Source: an uncultured Granulosicoccaceae bacterium (GTDB taxonomy: Bacteria; Pseudomonadota; Gammaproteobacteria; Granulosicoccales; Granulosicoccaceae). Taken from it: a DNA stretch of 64,000 bases. The notes beneath the pieces were generated by a model, which was not told where the DNA came from, did no database searches, and saw only the letters and a list, made by a program, of their open reading frames with translations. The translations under genes were made by a program, and so were the position numbers. The number at the start of each line of letters is the position of its first letter. Within the stretch, counting starts at the first letter, position 1. The stretch is taken from positions 60,156-124,155 of the forward strand of contig CALAJN010000016.1 in the NCBI GenBank assembly GCA_937922675.1. Reading direction: 5' to 3'. Below, in pieces: positions 44,993 through 54,536 of the stretch.

Positions 44993-46507
44993 TCATCGAC
45001 GATTGGTGTGAGCTGCGAGGTGCTCAGGTGGCGCGTCAACCCCGGCTTCCGCCATCGCGACACCGCGGAACACCGCCCGCGCCTTGGCCATCGTCTCCTG
45101 CCACTCGGCATCCGGGTCTGAGTCATGCACAATGCCGGCGCCAGCTTGCACATGCAGCTCTCCATCCTTGACAACCGCAGTGCGGATTGCAATCGCGGTA
45201 TCCATATTGCCATTCCAGGAGAGGTAGCCGACCGCGCCCGAGTAGATACCTCGCTTGATTGGCTCCAGTGACTGGATGATCTCGAGTGCCCTTACCTTGG
45301 GCGCACCGGAGACGGTGCCCGCCGGAAAGGTGGCACGCAGTACGTCCAGAGCTGACAAACCCTCGCCCAGCTCACCGACCACATTGGACACGATATGCAT
45401 CACGTGTGAGTAGCGCTCGATGAAAAAACGGTCTGTTACATCAACCGTCCCGGTCTTTGCTACGCGTCCCACATCGTTTCGCCCAAGATCGATCAACATC
45501 AAGTGCTCTGCACGCTCTTTGGGGTCAGCCAGCAACTCGGCCTCAAGATCTCGATCTGTCGCCTCGTCTACGCCGCGCGGTCGCGTGCCGGCAATCGGAC
45601 GCACCGACACCTGACCGTCCTCAAGGCGCACCAGAATTTCCGGCGATGCGCCCACAACATGGTGATCGCCAAGGTCCAGATGAAAAAGATACGGTGAAGG
45701 ATTGAGCCTGCGCAAGGCTCGGTAAAGATCAATGGCATCCGCCTCGAACGGAATCGACAGACGTTGTGACAAGACCACCTGCATGCAGTCACCGTCGAGG
45801 ATATGCTGCTTGATACGCAGCACTGCCGCCTTGAACGCCTCTTCGGTGAAACCACTGGTGAAGTCTGTCTCGACAACATCGAGTCCGCTACCGCTGAACT
45901 CACGGGCATCAAGCGGCTGGCGCAATTGCTCAAAAAAGCGAGCCAGGCGTGCAAGCCCTTGCTCGTAGGCGTCATCTGTTGCCGGGTCCACTAACACCAA
46001 CAATGTCAGCGTACCGGTGAGGTTGTCAAACACGACAAGCTCCTCGGTGAGCATCAGCAGTATGTCAGGTGTTCCGAGAGGATCGGGGTGCGGATTGAGA
46101 CCGAGTTTCGGCTCTACGAGCCGGACCGTGTCGTAGCCAAAGTAGCCGACCAGACCACCGGTTATCGGCGGCAAACCGTCTATTTGCGGCACGCGAAAAC
46201 CAGACTGAAAATCGGCGATCCATGCGAGCGGATCGTCAACGGTTTCCTCGCTGACGACCTGCTTGTCCTCGATCAATGCAACCGTGCGTTCACGCACCTC
46301 TATCCATGTACGGCATGGCAGTCCGATAATCGAGTGCCGCCCCCACTTCTCACCACCCTGCACAGACTCGAACATGAAGCTCATCGGACCGTCCGCGAGC
46401 TTCATGTAGGTAGAAAGGGGTGTTTCCAGATCAGCAGATATTTCTGCCGACAGCGGTATTCGGTTGTAACCTTCAGCGCGATAGCGCTCGAAGTCGTCGG
46501 CATTCAT
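44993..46507 (-). CDS. trpE: Anthranilate synthase component I
   Basis: Converts chorismate to anthranilate with ammonia from TrpG. 504 aa from the ATG giving [19 protein letters not shown]. The N-terminal feedback region (~10-160) has the Trp-binding [13 protein letters not shown]; the catalytic part has [82 protein letters not shown], and [18 protein letters not shown]. It is the first structural gene of trpE-G-D-C and is preceded by a candidate leader peptide with two Trp codons. Confidence 0.97.
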   Translation of the reverse strand: MNADDFERYRAEGYNRIPLSAEISADLETPLSTYMKLADGPMSFMFESVQGGEKWGRHSIIGLPCRTWIEVRERTVALIEDKQVVSEETVDDPLAWIADFQSGFRVPQIDGLPPITGGLVGYFGYDTVRLVEPKLGLNPHPDPLGTPDILLMLTEELVVFDNLTGTLTLLVLVDPATDDAYEQGLARLARFFEQLRQPLDAREFSGSGLDVVETDFTSGFTEEAFKAAVLRIKQHILDGDCMQVVLSQRLSIPFEADAIDLYRALRRLNPSPYLFHLDLGDHHVVGASPEILVRLEDGQVSVRPIAGTRPRGVDEATDRDLEAELLADPKERAEHLMLIDLGRNDVGRVAKTGTVDVTDRFFIERYSHVMHIVSNVVGELGEGLSALDVLRATFPAGTVSGAPKVRALEIIQSLEPIKRGIYSGAVGYLSWNGNMDTAIAIRTAVVKDGELHVQAGAGIVHDSDPDAEWQETMAKARAVFRGVAMAEAGVDAPPEHLAAHTNRR

Positions 46508-46574
46508 GGCAGGGCGATGGTGGGATGAACCGGAGGGCAAGGCGCTACAACAGGCACCGGATGGGGTGCAAGGT

Positions 46575-46610
46575 TTAACGTCGCCAACGACGCCATGCAG
46601 CAGAGTTCAT
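46575..46610 (-). CDS. trpL: Candidate trp leader peptide (TrpL-like)
   Basis: An 11-codon frame, [11 protein letters not shown]-stop, on the same strand 67 bp before trpE and ~35 bp after a possible promoter. Two Trp codons in 11 residues, at this site, is what a tryptophan attenuation leader looks like. The second Trp lies in the loop of a hairpin CGTCG-TTGG-CGACG (46579-46592), and a second hairpin GCACC/GGTGC follows, but no T run marks a classic attenuator, so the mechanism may be translational or different. Confidence 0.65.
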   Translation of the reverse strand: MNSAAWRRWRR

Positions 46611-46651
46611 CGTATGACTCACAGCCAGAACCGGGACTAGTCAGACGCCAG

Positions 46652-46680
46652 AGTCTGCCCGCGGCGTGCACTTCCGTCAA
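46652..46680 (-). promoter_or_regulatory. Possible trp operon promoter
   Basis: Minus strand TTGACG (46675-46680, 5 of 6), 17-bp spacer, CAGACT (46652-46657, 3 of 6). The start would lie ~35 bp before the leader peptide ATG. The -10 is weak. Confidence 0.4.
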
Positions 46681-46845
46681 CTGCTACGCGTAATCAAAGC
46701 CACTGGTGAGCCTGGGCATCAGGGTATTGCCGTTTACCCTCGGGGGGTGCTGTGAACTCTGCCTCGGTTTATGCTTGCAGGCGAGACCACGCTGGCGCCC
46801 CAGCCACGTCGGCTTGACCCTTAGCTTCAAAGACGAACACAGACA

Positions 46846-48378
46846 ATGAGCCTCATCCGCCAGGACGACTTGATCGACAGCGTCAGTGACGCCCTGCAGT
46901 TCATGTCCTATTACCACCCCAAGGACTACATCGACGCGGTCTACGCAGCATGGCAGCGAGAGGAGTCCAAGGCAGCCAAGGATGCGATGACCCAGATTCT
47001 TGTCAACTCACGCATGTGCGCAGAAGGCAAACGCCCTATTTGTCAGGACACAGGCATTGTCACGGTCTTTGTCAAAGTGGGCATGGACGTCACCTGGGAT
47101 ACGAAGATGGGGCTCGAGGACATGATCAATGAGGGTGTTCGCCGCGCCTATACCCATCCTGACAATCCCTTGAGAGCCTCGATCCTCGAGGATCCGGCTG
47201 GCGCGCGTCGCAATACGCGAGACAACACACCCGCCGTCATTCACACCGAACTGGTCGCTGGAGACGGTATCGATATCCAGATCGCTGCCAAGGGAGGCGG
47301 CTCGGAGAACAAATCCAAACTCGCCATGCTCAACCCCTCCCAGAGCATTGCCGACTGGGTCGTCGAGACGGTACCCACCATGGGCGCCGGTTGGTGCCCG
47401 CCCGGCATGCTGGGTATCGGTATCGGCGGCACCTCAGAGAAGGCCGCGTTATTGGCCAAGCGCTCGCTGATGGACCCGGTCAATATTCAGGAACTCAAAG
47501 AGCGTGGACCCGGTTCACGCGTCGAAGAACTGCGACTCGAGATTTTTGAGCGCGTAAACGCACTTGGCATAGGCGCACAAGGGCTCGGCGGCCTGACTAC
47601 CGTGGTGGACATCAAGATTCTTGACCATCCTACTCACGCAGCGTCACTACCCGTTGCCATAATCCCCAACTGCGCCGCCACACGTCATGCGCATATCCAC
47701 CTCGACGGCAGCGGCCCGTACACACAAACACCACCCTCACTTGACGACTGGCCAGCGGTCACCTGGGATGCCACAGGCGACTCCAAACGTGTCGATCTGG
47801 ATTCAATCACGCCTGAGGAGGTACAGAGCTGGAATCCGGGGGACACCCTGTTACTCTCCGGCAAGATGCTCACCGGGCGCGATGCGGCCCACAAGCGCAT
47901 CAAGTCCTTGCTGGAAAAGGGTGAGCCACTGCCTGACGGCGTCGATTTCAACAACCGCTTTATCTACTACGTAGGGCCGGTTGATCCTGTGCGGGACGAG
48001 GTGGTAGGGCCTGCCGGGCCAACGACATCCACTCGTATGGATTCGTTCACCGACATGATGCTCGACACCCTGGGCTTGCTTGGCATGGTCGGCAAGGCCG
48101 AACGCGGGCCGGTAGCTATCGAAGGCATCAAGAAGCACAAGGCCGCCTACCTGATGGCTGTTGGTGGTGCGGCGTATCTCGTATCCAAGGCAATCACCGA
48201 ATCACGTGTGGTCGCCTTCGAAGATCTCGGCATGGAGGCGATACATGAGTTCACTGTCAAGGACATGCCGGTGACAGTCGCTGTGGATGCGACAGGCACA
48301 TCGGTTCATCAAACCGGGCCGGCGCTGTGGCGCGGAAAGCTCGAAAGTGGTGAGATCAAGCCGGTGTATTTTTCATGA
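46846..48378 (+). CDS. Class I fumarate hydratase (iron-sulfur)
   Basis: Interconverts fumarate and malate in the citric acid cycle. 510 aa, a single-chain FumA/FumB-type enzyme with an oxygen-sensitive 4Fe-4S cluster: cluster ligand in KRPICQDTGIVTVFVKVG (~Cys68), KGGGSENKSKLAMLNPS, TVPTMGAGWCPPGMLGIGIGGTSEKAALLAKRSLM with a second Cys, IPNCAATRHAHIHLDGSG with a third, then the beta domain MLTGRDAAHKRIKSLLEKGEPLP, GPTTSTRMDSFTDMMLDTLGLLGMVGKAERG. Divergent from the trp operon. The next gene overlaps its stop or starts 26 bp later. Confidence 0.96.
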   Translation: MSLIRQDDLIDSVSDALQFMSYYHPKDYIDAVYAAWQREESKAAKDAMTQILVNSRMCAEGKRPICQDTGIVTVFVKVGMDVTWDTKMGLEDMINEGVRRAYTHPDNPLRASILEDPAGARRNTRDNTPAVIHTELVAGDGIDIQIAAKGGGSENKSKLAMLNPSQSIADWVVETVPTMGAGWCPPGMLGIGIGGTSEKAALLAKRSLMDPVNIQELKERGPGSRVEELRLEIFERVNALGIGAQGLGGLTTVVDIKILDHPTHAASLPVAIIPNCAATRHAHIHLDGSGPYTQTPPSLDDWPAVTWDATGDSKRVDLDSITPEEVQSWNPGDTLLLSGKMLTGRDAAHKRIKSLLEKGEPLPDGVDFNNRFIYYVGPVDPVRDEVVGPAGPTTSTRMDSFTDMMLDTLGLLGMVGKAERGPVAIEGIKKHKAAYLMAVGGAAYLVSKAITESRVVAFEDLGMEAIHEFTVKDMPVTVAVDATGTSVHQTGPALWRGKLESGEIKPVYFS

Positions 48379-48404
48379 GGTCGTCGCTCAAGGGACCGAG
48401 GATT

Positions 48405-48755
48405 ATGAGAATTAGCTCACGTAACCGATTGACCCTACCCGCATGCATTTCCTTGATCGCGATGTCGGTCCTGCTTGGGGCTTGCGAGAATACCACCAGC
48501 GTACCGATCAGCCTTGACAGTCGTGCCAGCCGCGCCGAGACCTGCCGGGCGGGAGATCGTATCGTCAGCAGCGAGTCAGCCTGTCTGGTGGGAGACGCCA
48601 GTTGCTATGCGCTTGCCAATGGCGAGTGGTGCACAGGGCCGCTGGAACAACGCTGCCCGGCGGGTTCGTCAGCTCTGACTGTCGGCCAATCATGCCCGAA
48701 CGGTGCACGTTGTTTCCGCTTTAGTGACTCACTGGAGTGCTACGTCAACTCCTGA
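48405..48755 (+). CDS. Small Cys-rich lipoprotein after fumarase
   Basis: 116 aa from ATG 48405 (GAGG ~4 bases upstream); an ATG at 48375 overlapping the fumarase stop would add 10 residues. Lipobox LGAC with Cys27. The mature domain has eight further Cys in a close pattern (TCRAGDR, SACLVGDASC, EWCTGPLEQRC, SCPNGARC, LECYVNS), probably forming four disulfides in the envelope. I do not recognise the family. Location right after fumarase seems incidental. Confidence 0.7.
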   Translation: MRISSRNRLTLPACISLIAMSVLLGACENTTSVPISLDSRASRAETCRAGDRIVSSESACLVGDASCYALANGEWCTGPLEQRCPAGSSALTVGQSCPNGARCFRFSDSLECYVNS

Positions 48756-48809
48756 AGAAGTCGCCGCCCCGGTCGCTAGATCCTATATGACCGCTGCCGA
48801 TTCCCCAAC

Positions 48810-50009
48810 GTGAACCGCGTGGCAGCTCCCGGGCTGCCATACACCAGACGTGCAGACGATCTTGTCTTTGGCCGCAGGCGTGAAAGCGTGTTGCGTAGCG
48901 TGCTGCTGGAAGCTTCAAGCACCGGTGCCAGCACGATTCATGTTGAGCCGGCAGACGATGCATGGCGGGTACGTATTCGCCGGGCGAACGGTCTCGCTTC
49001 ACGGCGGATCGGCAAGGATACAGGTCTGGACAAGACACTCGCTCGTCTGACAAGACGCAAACTACCCGCCGCTATCATGGCGCCGAGCGGACGGACTCGG
49101 ATCCACGTAAAAGAAATAGACACCTTTCAGGGTAATAGCTGGTCTATCCAAATAACACCGGCGCCCATCGTCTTACCAACATTGGATGAATTGATATCGG
49201 ATCATCCCAGTCGTCAGCACTTGCAGCAGGAACTTGCACAGCACTCCGGAGTCATTGTCTTAGCAGGTTCTGACCTGCAAAGCACTGCATTGATTCGCGC
49301 CGCCATTGCGCAGCATTGCATCGCACCTGACCGACGTGTCGTGCGACTTGAAAACTCAAGCGAATGCCATCCGCCAGGTTGTATAGGCTGCACTCCCGAG
49401 CCTGACGGTGTTCTCGATCCATCGCAGCTCCCCGAACTGGATGCCGATGTCCTGATTATAGGCAACACTGATTTGGGCCTGAGTGACGTGATGGAATCCG
49501 CACGACAGATCAGCCGATCCAGGCTGGTAGTGCTTCAATGCATCGCGCACGATCTCCCTGGCACCTTGACTCTACTCAAGGAAATGGATCCGCAAGGTAC
49601 GTGGCTCCCACTGAGATCTGTAACGATTGTGCAGCACTATGAGCTCGCCATTCTGTGCAACGCTTGTAAATTGCCGGTGAGCGACACAGCTGACCTGAGC
49701 ACGACTACCGCCATCAACACCTGGCTTGAGAGCCTCATCCACCCCGCCTGTGATGCGCCAGGATGCGACTCTTGCTACCACAGTGGCACGGAGACAACCA
49801 GACAGGTAATCGATGTGCTGATCGTCGATGAAGCACTCAAGGAGAGCTGGCGACTCGGAGACTTTTACTCTGTGCAAGAGAAACTGGAACGGCAACGTCG
49901 CGTACCACATCTTGCTAACCGATGGGTACGCGCAGGAGTGATCAGCGAGAGTGAGGCTCGGCGAACGCACTCAATCACCACCGCAGGCGTGCAGTCCGAC
50001 AGCCCTTGA
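48810..50009 (+). CDS. Degenerate GspE/PilB-family ATPase (probable pseudoenzyme)
   Basis: 399 aa. The order of parts follows the secretion/pilus ATPases: STIHVEP (41-47) in place of the SDIHIEP motif, a linker PTLDELISDHPSRQHLQQELAQHSGVIVLAG (~123-153) as before Walker A, a segment VLQCIAHDLPGTLTLLKEM (241-259) matching the conserved LHTNxAxGTxxRLxEMG region, and a C-terminal Cys set (Cys283, Cys286, Cys314, Cys319, Cys322) like the zinc site of PilB. But the Walker A lysine is gone (GSDLQSTA instead of GPTGSGKT) and Walker B reads DADVLIIGNTDL without the usual GEIRD. ATP hydrolysis is therefore unlikely. No pilus genes are nearby. Confidence 0.75.
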   Translation: MNRVAAPGLPYTRRADDLVFGRRRESVLRSVLLEASSTGASTIHVEPADDAWRVRIRRANGLASRRIGKDTGLDKTLARLTRRKLPAAIMAPSGRTRIHVKEIDTFQGNSWSIQITPAPIVLPTLDELISDHPSRQHLQQELAQHSGVIVLAGSDLQSTALIRAAIAQHCIAPDRRVVRLENSSECHPPGCIGCTPEPDGVLDPSQLPELDADVLIIGNTDLGLSDVMESARQISRSRLVVLQCIAHDLPGTLTLLKEMDPQGTWLPLRSVTIVQHYELAILCNACKLPVSDTADLSTTTAINTWLESLIHPACDAPGCDSCYHSGTETTRQVIDVLIVDEALKESWRLGDFYSVQEKLERQRRVPHLANRWVRAGVISESEARRTHSITTAGVQSDSP

Positions 50010-50024
50010 CAAGACCGCAGGCTA

Positions 50025-51149
50025 CTAGCGAAACAGGCTGTGGTGACGAGTAGCAGCCATTCCATTCAGGAGAGTGTCCAGCGCTTGCTCGACCTCGGTC
50101 TCAACAACCGGTACCGACACAGCCTCCAGTGGATAAGAAGAGAGATTTTCACTGAATCCAGCTCCGCCCAGGTACTTCTGCGCCATCAATTCGTTGCGCT
50201 CGCGATGAAATGAGACAACCTCCGAGGCTGCCGCACGCGAGGGAGACACATGAACGTTGTCCTTGAACTGCACATCGTGCAAGTCGTTTATCAAACGCTG
50301 CCTCAGAGTCTCCTTGTCCATCGATACAAAACGCTCATCTGAAGGATCAAGCGCGTTGAACGCACGCAAGACTTCAAGCGCAAAATGAGACAGGCGGGGA
50401 TTGGAAAGTTCGCGCTGTAGCGTGTCAACCTCTACGGCATCGGCTATTCCTGACCAATGTGCAAAATCACACGCGACATCTCCGCCGAGCATCCTGTCGC
50501 GGTCAAAGACCCGTGCAAAAACGTTGTCACGACCAAACACCGCAGACCAACGATCCAGAAGACCAAGGTAGTCATAGTAGGGATTCGTGGTCATCGCCGA
50601 GCGAATATTCAAGGGTTTCGCGAGCCCTCCCTGCACTGCTGTGTTGTGGGCACTTCGCACCATCTCGTCTTGACGACGCACGTAACAGACAACTTTAATC
50701 GTGTCATACAAGGGAGCAAGGAAATCGAGCAGCGCCTTGATATCATCTATCTCAACTAGACGTGAATGAAAGTGCTCACTTGAGTAGACAACAGTTGATG
50801 ACGAGCGACGGCCCTGAAAGGTCTCAACTTCCTTGTAGTGCCTACTCTTGAATTGTGCCCTCCATTCAGCCACCGTTTCTGGACTCACTGCATGGCATCT
50901 GTCCAATCGCATCAAGGCAAGATCGGGAACACGACGCGAATAGATCAGAAGTCGGAAATTACTGATCAGTCCGCAGGTCTTTGAGGGAAACAGGAAGCCC
51001 GCCTTCTTGAGTACCTTTGTGTTCTTGTACAGTAGATTCTGGACTGAAGTACTGCCGGTCTTCTCGGTACCAATGTGAAGTATGGCGCGGCGCTCGTTCG
51101 GCTGCTTTTGACCAAACAAGGGCGCTGGTCTATAGGCGGCGGTATTCAT
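50025..51149 (-). CDS. Sulfotransferase-like protein of the capsule operon
   Basis: 374 aa. The N-terminal RRAILHIGTEKTGSTSVQNLLYKN (~20-43) is the PAPS phosphate-binding loop of the sulfotransferase superfamily, with Lys and Thr-Gly-Ser-Thr in place; the second site, VVYSSEHFHSRL ... VVCYVRRQDEMVRSAHNTAVQGG (~120-175), has the Arg and Ser that contact the 3'-phosphate. Its start overlaps the kpsS stop by one base (TAATG), so it is in the kps operon and likely sulfates the polysaccharide or a linked sugar; the acceptor is unknown. Confidence 0.78.
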   Translation of the reverse strand: MNTAAYRPAPLFGQKQPNERRAILHIGTEKTGSTSVQNLLYKNTKVLKKAGFLFPSKTCGLISNFRLLIYSRRVPDLALMRLDRCHAVSPETVAEWRAQFKSRHYKEVETFQGRRSSSTVVYSSEHFHSRLVEIDDIKALLDFLAPLYDTIKVVCYVRRQDEMVRSAHNTAVQGGLAKPLNIRSAMTTNPYYDYLGLLDRWSAVFGRDNVFARVFDRDRMLGGDVACDFAHWSGIADAVEVDTLQRELSNPRLSHFALEVLRAFNALDPSDERFVSMDKETLRQRLINDLHDVQFKDNVHVSPSRAAASEVVSFHRERNELMAQKYLGGAGFSENLSSYPLEAVSVPVVETEVEQALDTLLNGMAATRHHSLFR

Positions 51150-52450
51150 TATGCGGCACGGGCTCCAAAGCCTTGTTTCGCAGCGCTTTTTCCGCCTTCA
51201 AGCAAGATGAGACCAGGCTGCTCACTACTGACGGGACCTTCCACCCATGTATGTTCGGTGAGCGGCAGCCCCGCCCACAATATACCTGTGTCGTTGCCAC
51301 TGGCAACACGCCGATAGAAGTTGCCGTTCAACTGGTTGCTCTGGGTCAAGTACACGCGAAAACGCCTGAAACATTCCTCATCGACTGCACGCGCTGACCT
51401 CCAGAAGTCATCCAGTGAACCCTGATCCGTGAGGCCAGCAATGTTGTAGACGGCACGTCCCAGCGCTTTTACTGGCGTTCCATGAAAAATCGAAGACAAG
51501 CCCACTGTCGAATTTATCAAGACCGTACCTTGAGCATTACGCAACAACGACGGAAGATCGACATCATGGAAATAGAACATTCTGTCTTGTAGACCGAGCT
51601 CTGCGCTCAAGCGCTCAAGGATCCCGGCATAGTCCGTGTAGCCTCGATCCATAGGGTGGTGCTTGAATACGATCGCCTTGTTTTTTGGTGCGTGTTCAGC
51701 AAAGGATGTCAGAACCTCACCCAGAAAATGCTCGATTGAATTGAAATCAGAGTGAACGATGACTTGCATGTCACAGTGCACTTGCAATGGACAGAGAAAA
51801 TAATTGTCGCCATACGCTGCTTGCAGAGTGGCCACCAAACGCCGCTCACGATGACGCAAATATAGCTTTCGAAATCCAGACCGAAGCCAGCAGAGCCCTT
51901 CAGAAAAGCACCCGGTAGGCCGGTGATGCTTGTATCCGGGAAATTGCTTTCGCCTGGCAAATGACACCATGTAGTACAGCATTGCATAGATAGCTGTCAC
52001 GGCAAACACAAACCGTGGCGTACTCAACTCCGAAGGAGCTACACCAGGGTCAAGATCGAGGTCAGGCGGTGACGATATCATTGGAGAATATCCATTCACG
52101 CCGTCTTTCTCGAGAGTGATGTAGTTAGGCCTGATATACCCCTCTTCAAACACATAGACTGCCACGCCACGCCGTGCAGCAACTTCCCGAGCTATACGAT
52201 GATAGCTACGGCAATCTCCAAAAAGGTAAATACGCCCGACATTCCGGTTGGTCAGAAAGCGCTCGAGATACTGTTCCCAGTCACCGAGATCACCGTGGTA
52301 GTCAACTGCCCTTTCGTTGCGATAAAAAAACTGATCACCGCCGTTCAGATTGATTTTCCACACCCGGAACCCACGGGACTCAAGGCCCCGAGCAAACCGT
52401 GAAAAAAAAGGCCCGATAGGCCCCTGCAACAGCAGCACATCACGGCGCAT
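51149..52450 (-). CDS. kpsS: Capsule beta-Kdo transferase KpsS
   Basis: 433 aa. Begins MRRDVLLLQGPIGPFFSRFARGLESRGFRVWKINLNGGDQFFY, the typical KpsS/LipB start, then YLFGDCRSYHRIAREVAARRGVAVYVFEEGYIRPNYITLEKDGVNGYSP and, later, FKHHPMDRGYTDY, TVLINSTVGLSSIFHGTPVKALG. KpsS puts the first Kdo on lysophosphatidylglycerol, the anchor of group-2-type capsules; KpsC extends it. It overlaps the kpsC stop by 11 bp. Acts at the cytoplasmic face of the inner membrane before ABC export. Confidence 0.92.
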   Translation of the reverse strand: MRRDVLLLQGPIGPFFSRFARGLESRGFRVWKINLNGGDQFFYRNERAVDYHGDLGDWEQYLERFLTNRNVGRIYLFGDCRSYHRIAREVAARRGVAVYVFEEGYIRPNYITLEKDGVNGYSPMISSPPDLDLDPGVAPSELSTPRFVFAVTAIYAMLYYMVSFARRKQFPGYKHHRPTGCFSEGLCWLRSGFRKLYLRHRERRLVATLQAAYGDNYFLCPLQVHCDMQVIVHSDFNSIEHFLGEVLTSFAEHAPKNKAIVFKHHPMDRGYTDYAGILERLSAELGLQDRMFYFHDVDLPSLLRNAQGTVLINSTVGLSSIFHGTPVKALGRAVYNIAGLTDQGSLDDFWRSARAVDEECFRRFRVYLTQSNQLNGNFYRRVASGNDTGILWAGLPLTEHTWVEGPVSSEQPGLILLEGGKSAAKQGFGARAA

Positions 52451-54533
52451 ACGTTAATCCTTTGTAGACATTCGCCAGCTTGCGATACTGACGATTCGCC
52501 CAACCATTGTTTTCGCCATGCTCTGAACGCGTTTCCCGATCTCTATCGATAATCTGGATCATCGTCTCAGCGTCAGTAAAATCGCCGCTGACAGGATCCA
52601 CATATCGTGGGTACTTGATCAGGCAAATGTATACGAGCTCATCAATCGAACGTCGACGCTGCCGACGCGGAATCGAGAGTTGATCATCAGTCAAGCCCCA
52701 GCCCGAGTAAAACGGCGCCCCCCAGGTCACTACCTTTTTGTCACGCATGAGCGCTTCAAATCCGGTAAGTGATGTCATGGTGTGTACTTCCTTGCTCGCA
52801 TCGATACTCTCTCCAATGCGCGTGTTCGTATCGATAGCATCCGCACACGCAGCAAGACAAGCCGCGCTCACAGCCCCTTGGCGATTGCCACAGGCCACAT
52901 CTGGATGCGGGCGGTACACAATCCAGCCATCAGGCCGAGACTTGCGAACGGCCTGTAGCAGCTCTTCATTACTGGTCACCTGGCTACAACCTCGCTTCAC
53001 AGACTCGTCATCTTCTACTTGTCCAATGACCAGTATCCGGTCACGATCAGAGGCATGATGAACAGAGGTGTTCGCTGCACCAGTGTTGTACTTTGACACC
53101 CCGGTTTCAATGAGTTTTTTTCGTAGATTTCGGGCGCGCTGTCTATCGATGTCACTGCTGTCATATTCAAGCAACATTTTCTCAAGATCAGACGGCGAAG
53201 CGGGATCAAAATACAGTCCACTCGTATCAACGACCAGTGACCCTGGTGCGGTGAAGTCGGAGCCAAGTCCAGCCGATCGCAAAAACCCGTCCTCCATGCG
53301 CCACAAAGGCTGATCAGAATCCAGTGTGCAGCGAAATCCCCAGCACACAAGACATTCATCACTTTGTCGTGTGTTCGCTGATCCGAAACGCACCGATCCA
53401 TTGGGTGATTGCAAGAAGCGCTTGATGTAGCGACGTTTCCAGGGGCTCATTCCAACGCACAGAAACTTTCGAGCGTTGCGAGAAAAATGCTGCTTTTGTA
53501 CCTTGACATGTTGCAAGCATCGGTCGAGTGTCCAACGCTCTCCGGTCATAGGAGATACATACCGAGCCAGATACACATGAGTGCCGTGAAAGAGCTCGTC
53601 AATCGACCGATTGTGCACTCTGTGTGCAGGTGGATTGCGATCGTCAGTGAGGCCCCATCCGGCATAGAAAGGTTGACCAAAAACAGTCACCGGGCGCTCG
53701 CAAAGGAGCGCCTCATAACCGAGCTGAGACGTACCGACGTACACGCGCGCAGCACTCTTCAACCAGGGAATCGGATTATCTGCACAAGCCGAGATCTGCA
53801 CTCCACGGGACCGTGCGAGTTCAGTCAGATAGCCATCGCGTTTTCCAGCAACGACATCGGGGTGCGTGCGTACAACGACTTCTGCACCTGGATTTTCATC
53901 GATGGCTGCGACTAGCATCTGTTCGAAGCGCTCGTCACTCATTGCACCACAGGTAACCGAGGCATCATCTCGAGTTTGATCAACGACCAGAATCAGCGGT
54001 TTTTCCTGGTTTGGTATCTCGGGGTCGGAGCAGTAATTGTATTTGGTGATCTCACTGTCCACGATGGTATGCCGGCAGCGCTGCGCGTAGGCCAGATCCG
54101 ATTGCTTGACATCGTTCGCAAACGCCGCAGCCGGTCGATTCAAGAACTGCTCAAGCTCACTTGGCACCCTGGGGTCGTAGTAGACGCCACAGGAGTCGAC
54201 CAGGAGGGAATAACAGGTAGCGGAATGAGCGTTGTCACTTGAAGTTCTTATCCAGCCATCTTCCAGATAAATGACGGGAAGTCCATGCTGCTCAGCATAC
54301 TGTTGGGCATGGACTGCCGATGATTTGCGTCCCCATGCCAACACACAGCTTGCCTCTAAACCATGCTGCTCAGCCTGCGCCGGTGATAGCACTTCATCCA
54401 CGCCTACAAGCGCTGCCAGATAGCGAATACCTCGCATTCCAGCGGATGGCGCAATGGCGACTTTACGGCCGCGATTCAGTCCGACAGGTGTGCCTTGAAG
54501 CGGCGCGGCCTTGGCTGTTTCCGATCTAGCCAC
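52440..54533 (-). CDS. kpsC: Capsule poly-Kdo linker synthase KpsC
   Basis: 697 aa from a GTG (E. coli KpsC ~675). Two homologous glycosyltransferase halves: first ~20-330 (GMRGIRYLAALVG, YLEDGWIRTSS, SCGVYYDPRVPSELEQFLN, VVRTHPDVVAGKR, GYEALLCERPVTVFGQPFYAGWGLTDDR), second ~350-650 (GMSPWKRRYIKRFL, WRMEDGFLRSAGLGSDF, TSGLYFDPASPSDLEKMLLEYDSSD, VYRPHPDVACGNR, GFEALMRDKKVVTWGAPFYSGWGLTDDQ). Each half adds Kdo with a different linkage, making the oligo-Kdo linker that ties the capsule to lipid. It starts 3 bp after the upstream coiled-coil gene. No kpsMT/E/D exporter is in view. Confidence 0.94.
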   Translation of the reverse strand: MARSETAKAAPLQGTPVGLNRGRKVAIAPSAGMRGIRYLAALVGVDEVLSPAQAEQHGLEASCVLAWGRKSSAVHAQQYAEQHGLPVIYLEDGWIRTSSDNAHSATCYSLLVDSCGVYYDPRVPSELEQFLNRPAAAFANDVKQSDLAYAQRCRHTIVDSEITKYNYCSDPEIPNQEKPLILVVDQTRDDASVTCGAMSDERFEQMLVAAIDENPGAEVVVRTHPDVVAGKRDGYLTELARSRGVQISACADNPIPWLKSAARVYVGTSQLGYEALLCERPVTVFGQPFYAGWGLTDDRNPPAHRVHNRSIDELFHGTHVYLARYVSPMTGERWTLDRCLQHVKVQKQHFSRNARKFLCVGMSPWKRRYIKRFLQSPNGSVRFGSANTRQSDECLVCWGFRCTLDSDQPLWRMEDGFLRSAGLGSDFTAPGSLVVDTSGLYFDPASPSDLEKMLLEYDSSDIDRQRARNLRKKLIETGVSKYNTGAANTSVHHASDRDRILVIGQVEDDESVKRGCSQVTSNEELLQAVRKSRPDGWIVYRPHPDVACGNRQGAVSAACLAACADAIDTNTRIGESIDASKEVHTMTSLTGFEALMRDKKVVTWGAPFYSGWGLTDDQLSIPRRQRRRSIDELVYICLIKYPRYVDPVSGDFTDAETMIQIIDRDRETRSEHGENNGWANRQYRKLANVYKGLTYAP

Positions 54534-54536
54534 TAG

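Noticed and set aside
46577..46610. Classic rho-independent attenuator after the trp leader
   Set aside because: Hairpins are present but no T run follows, so a terminator is not called.
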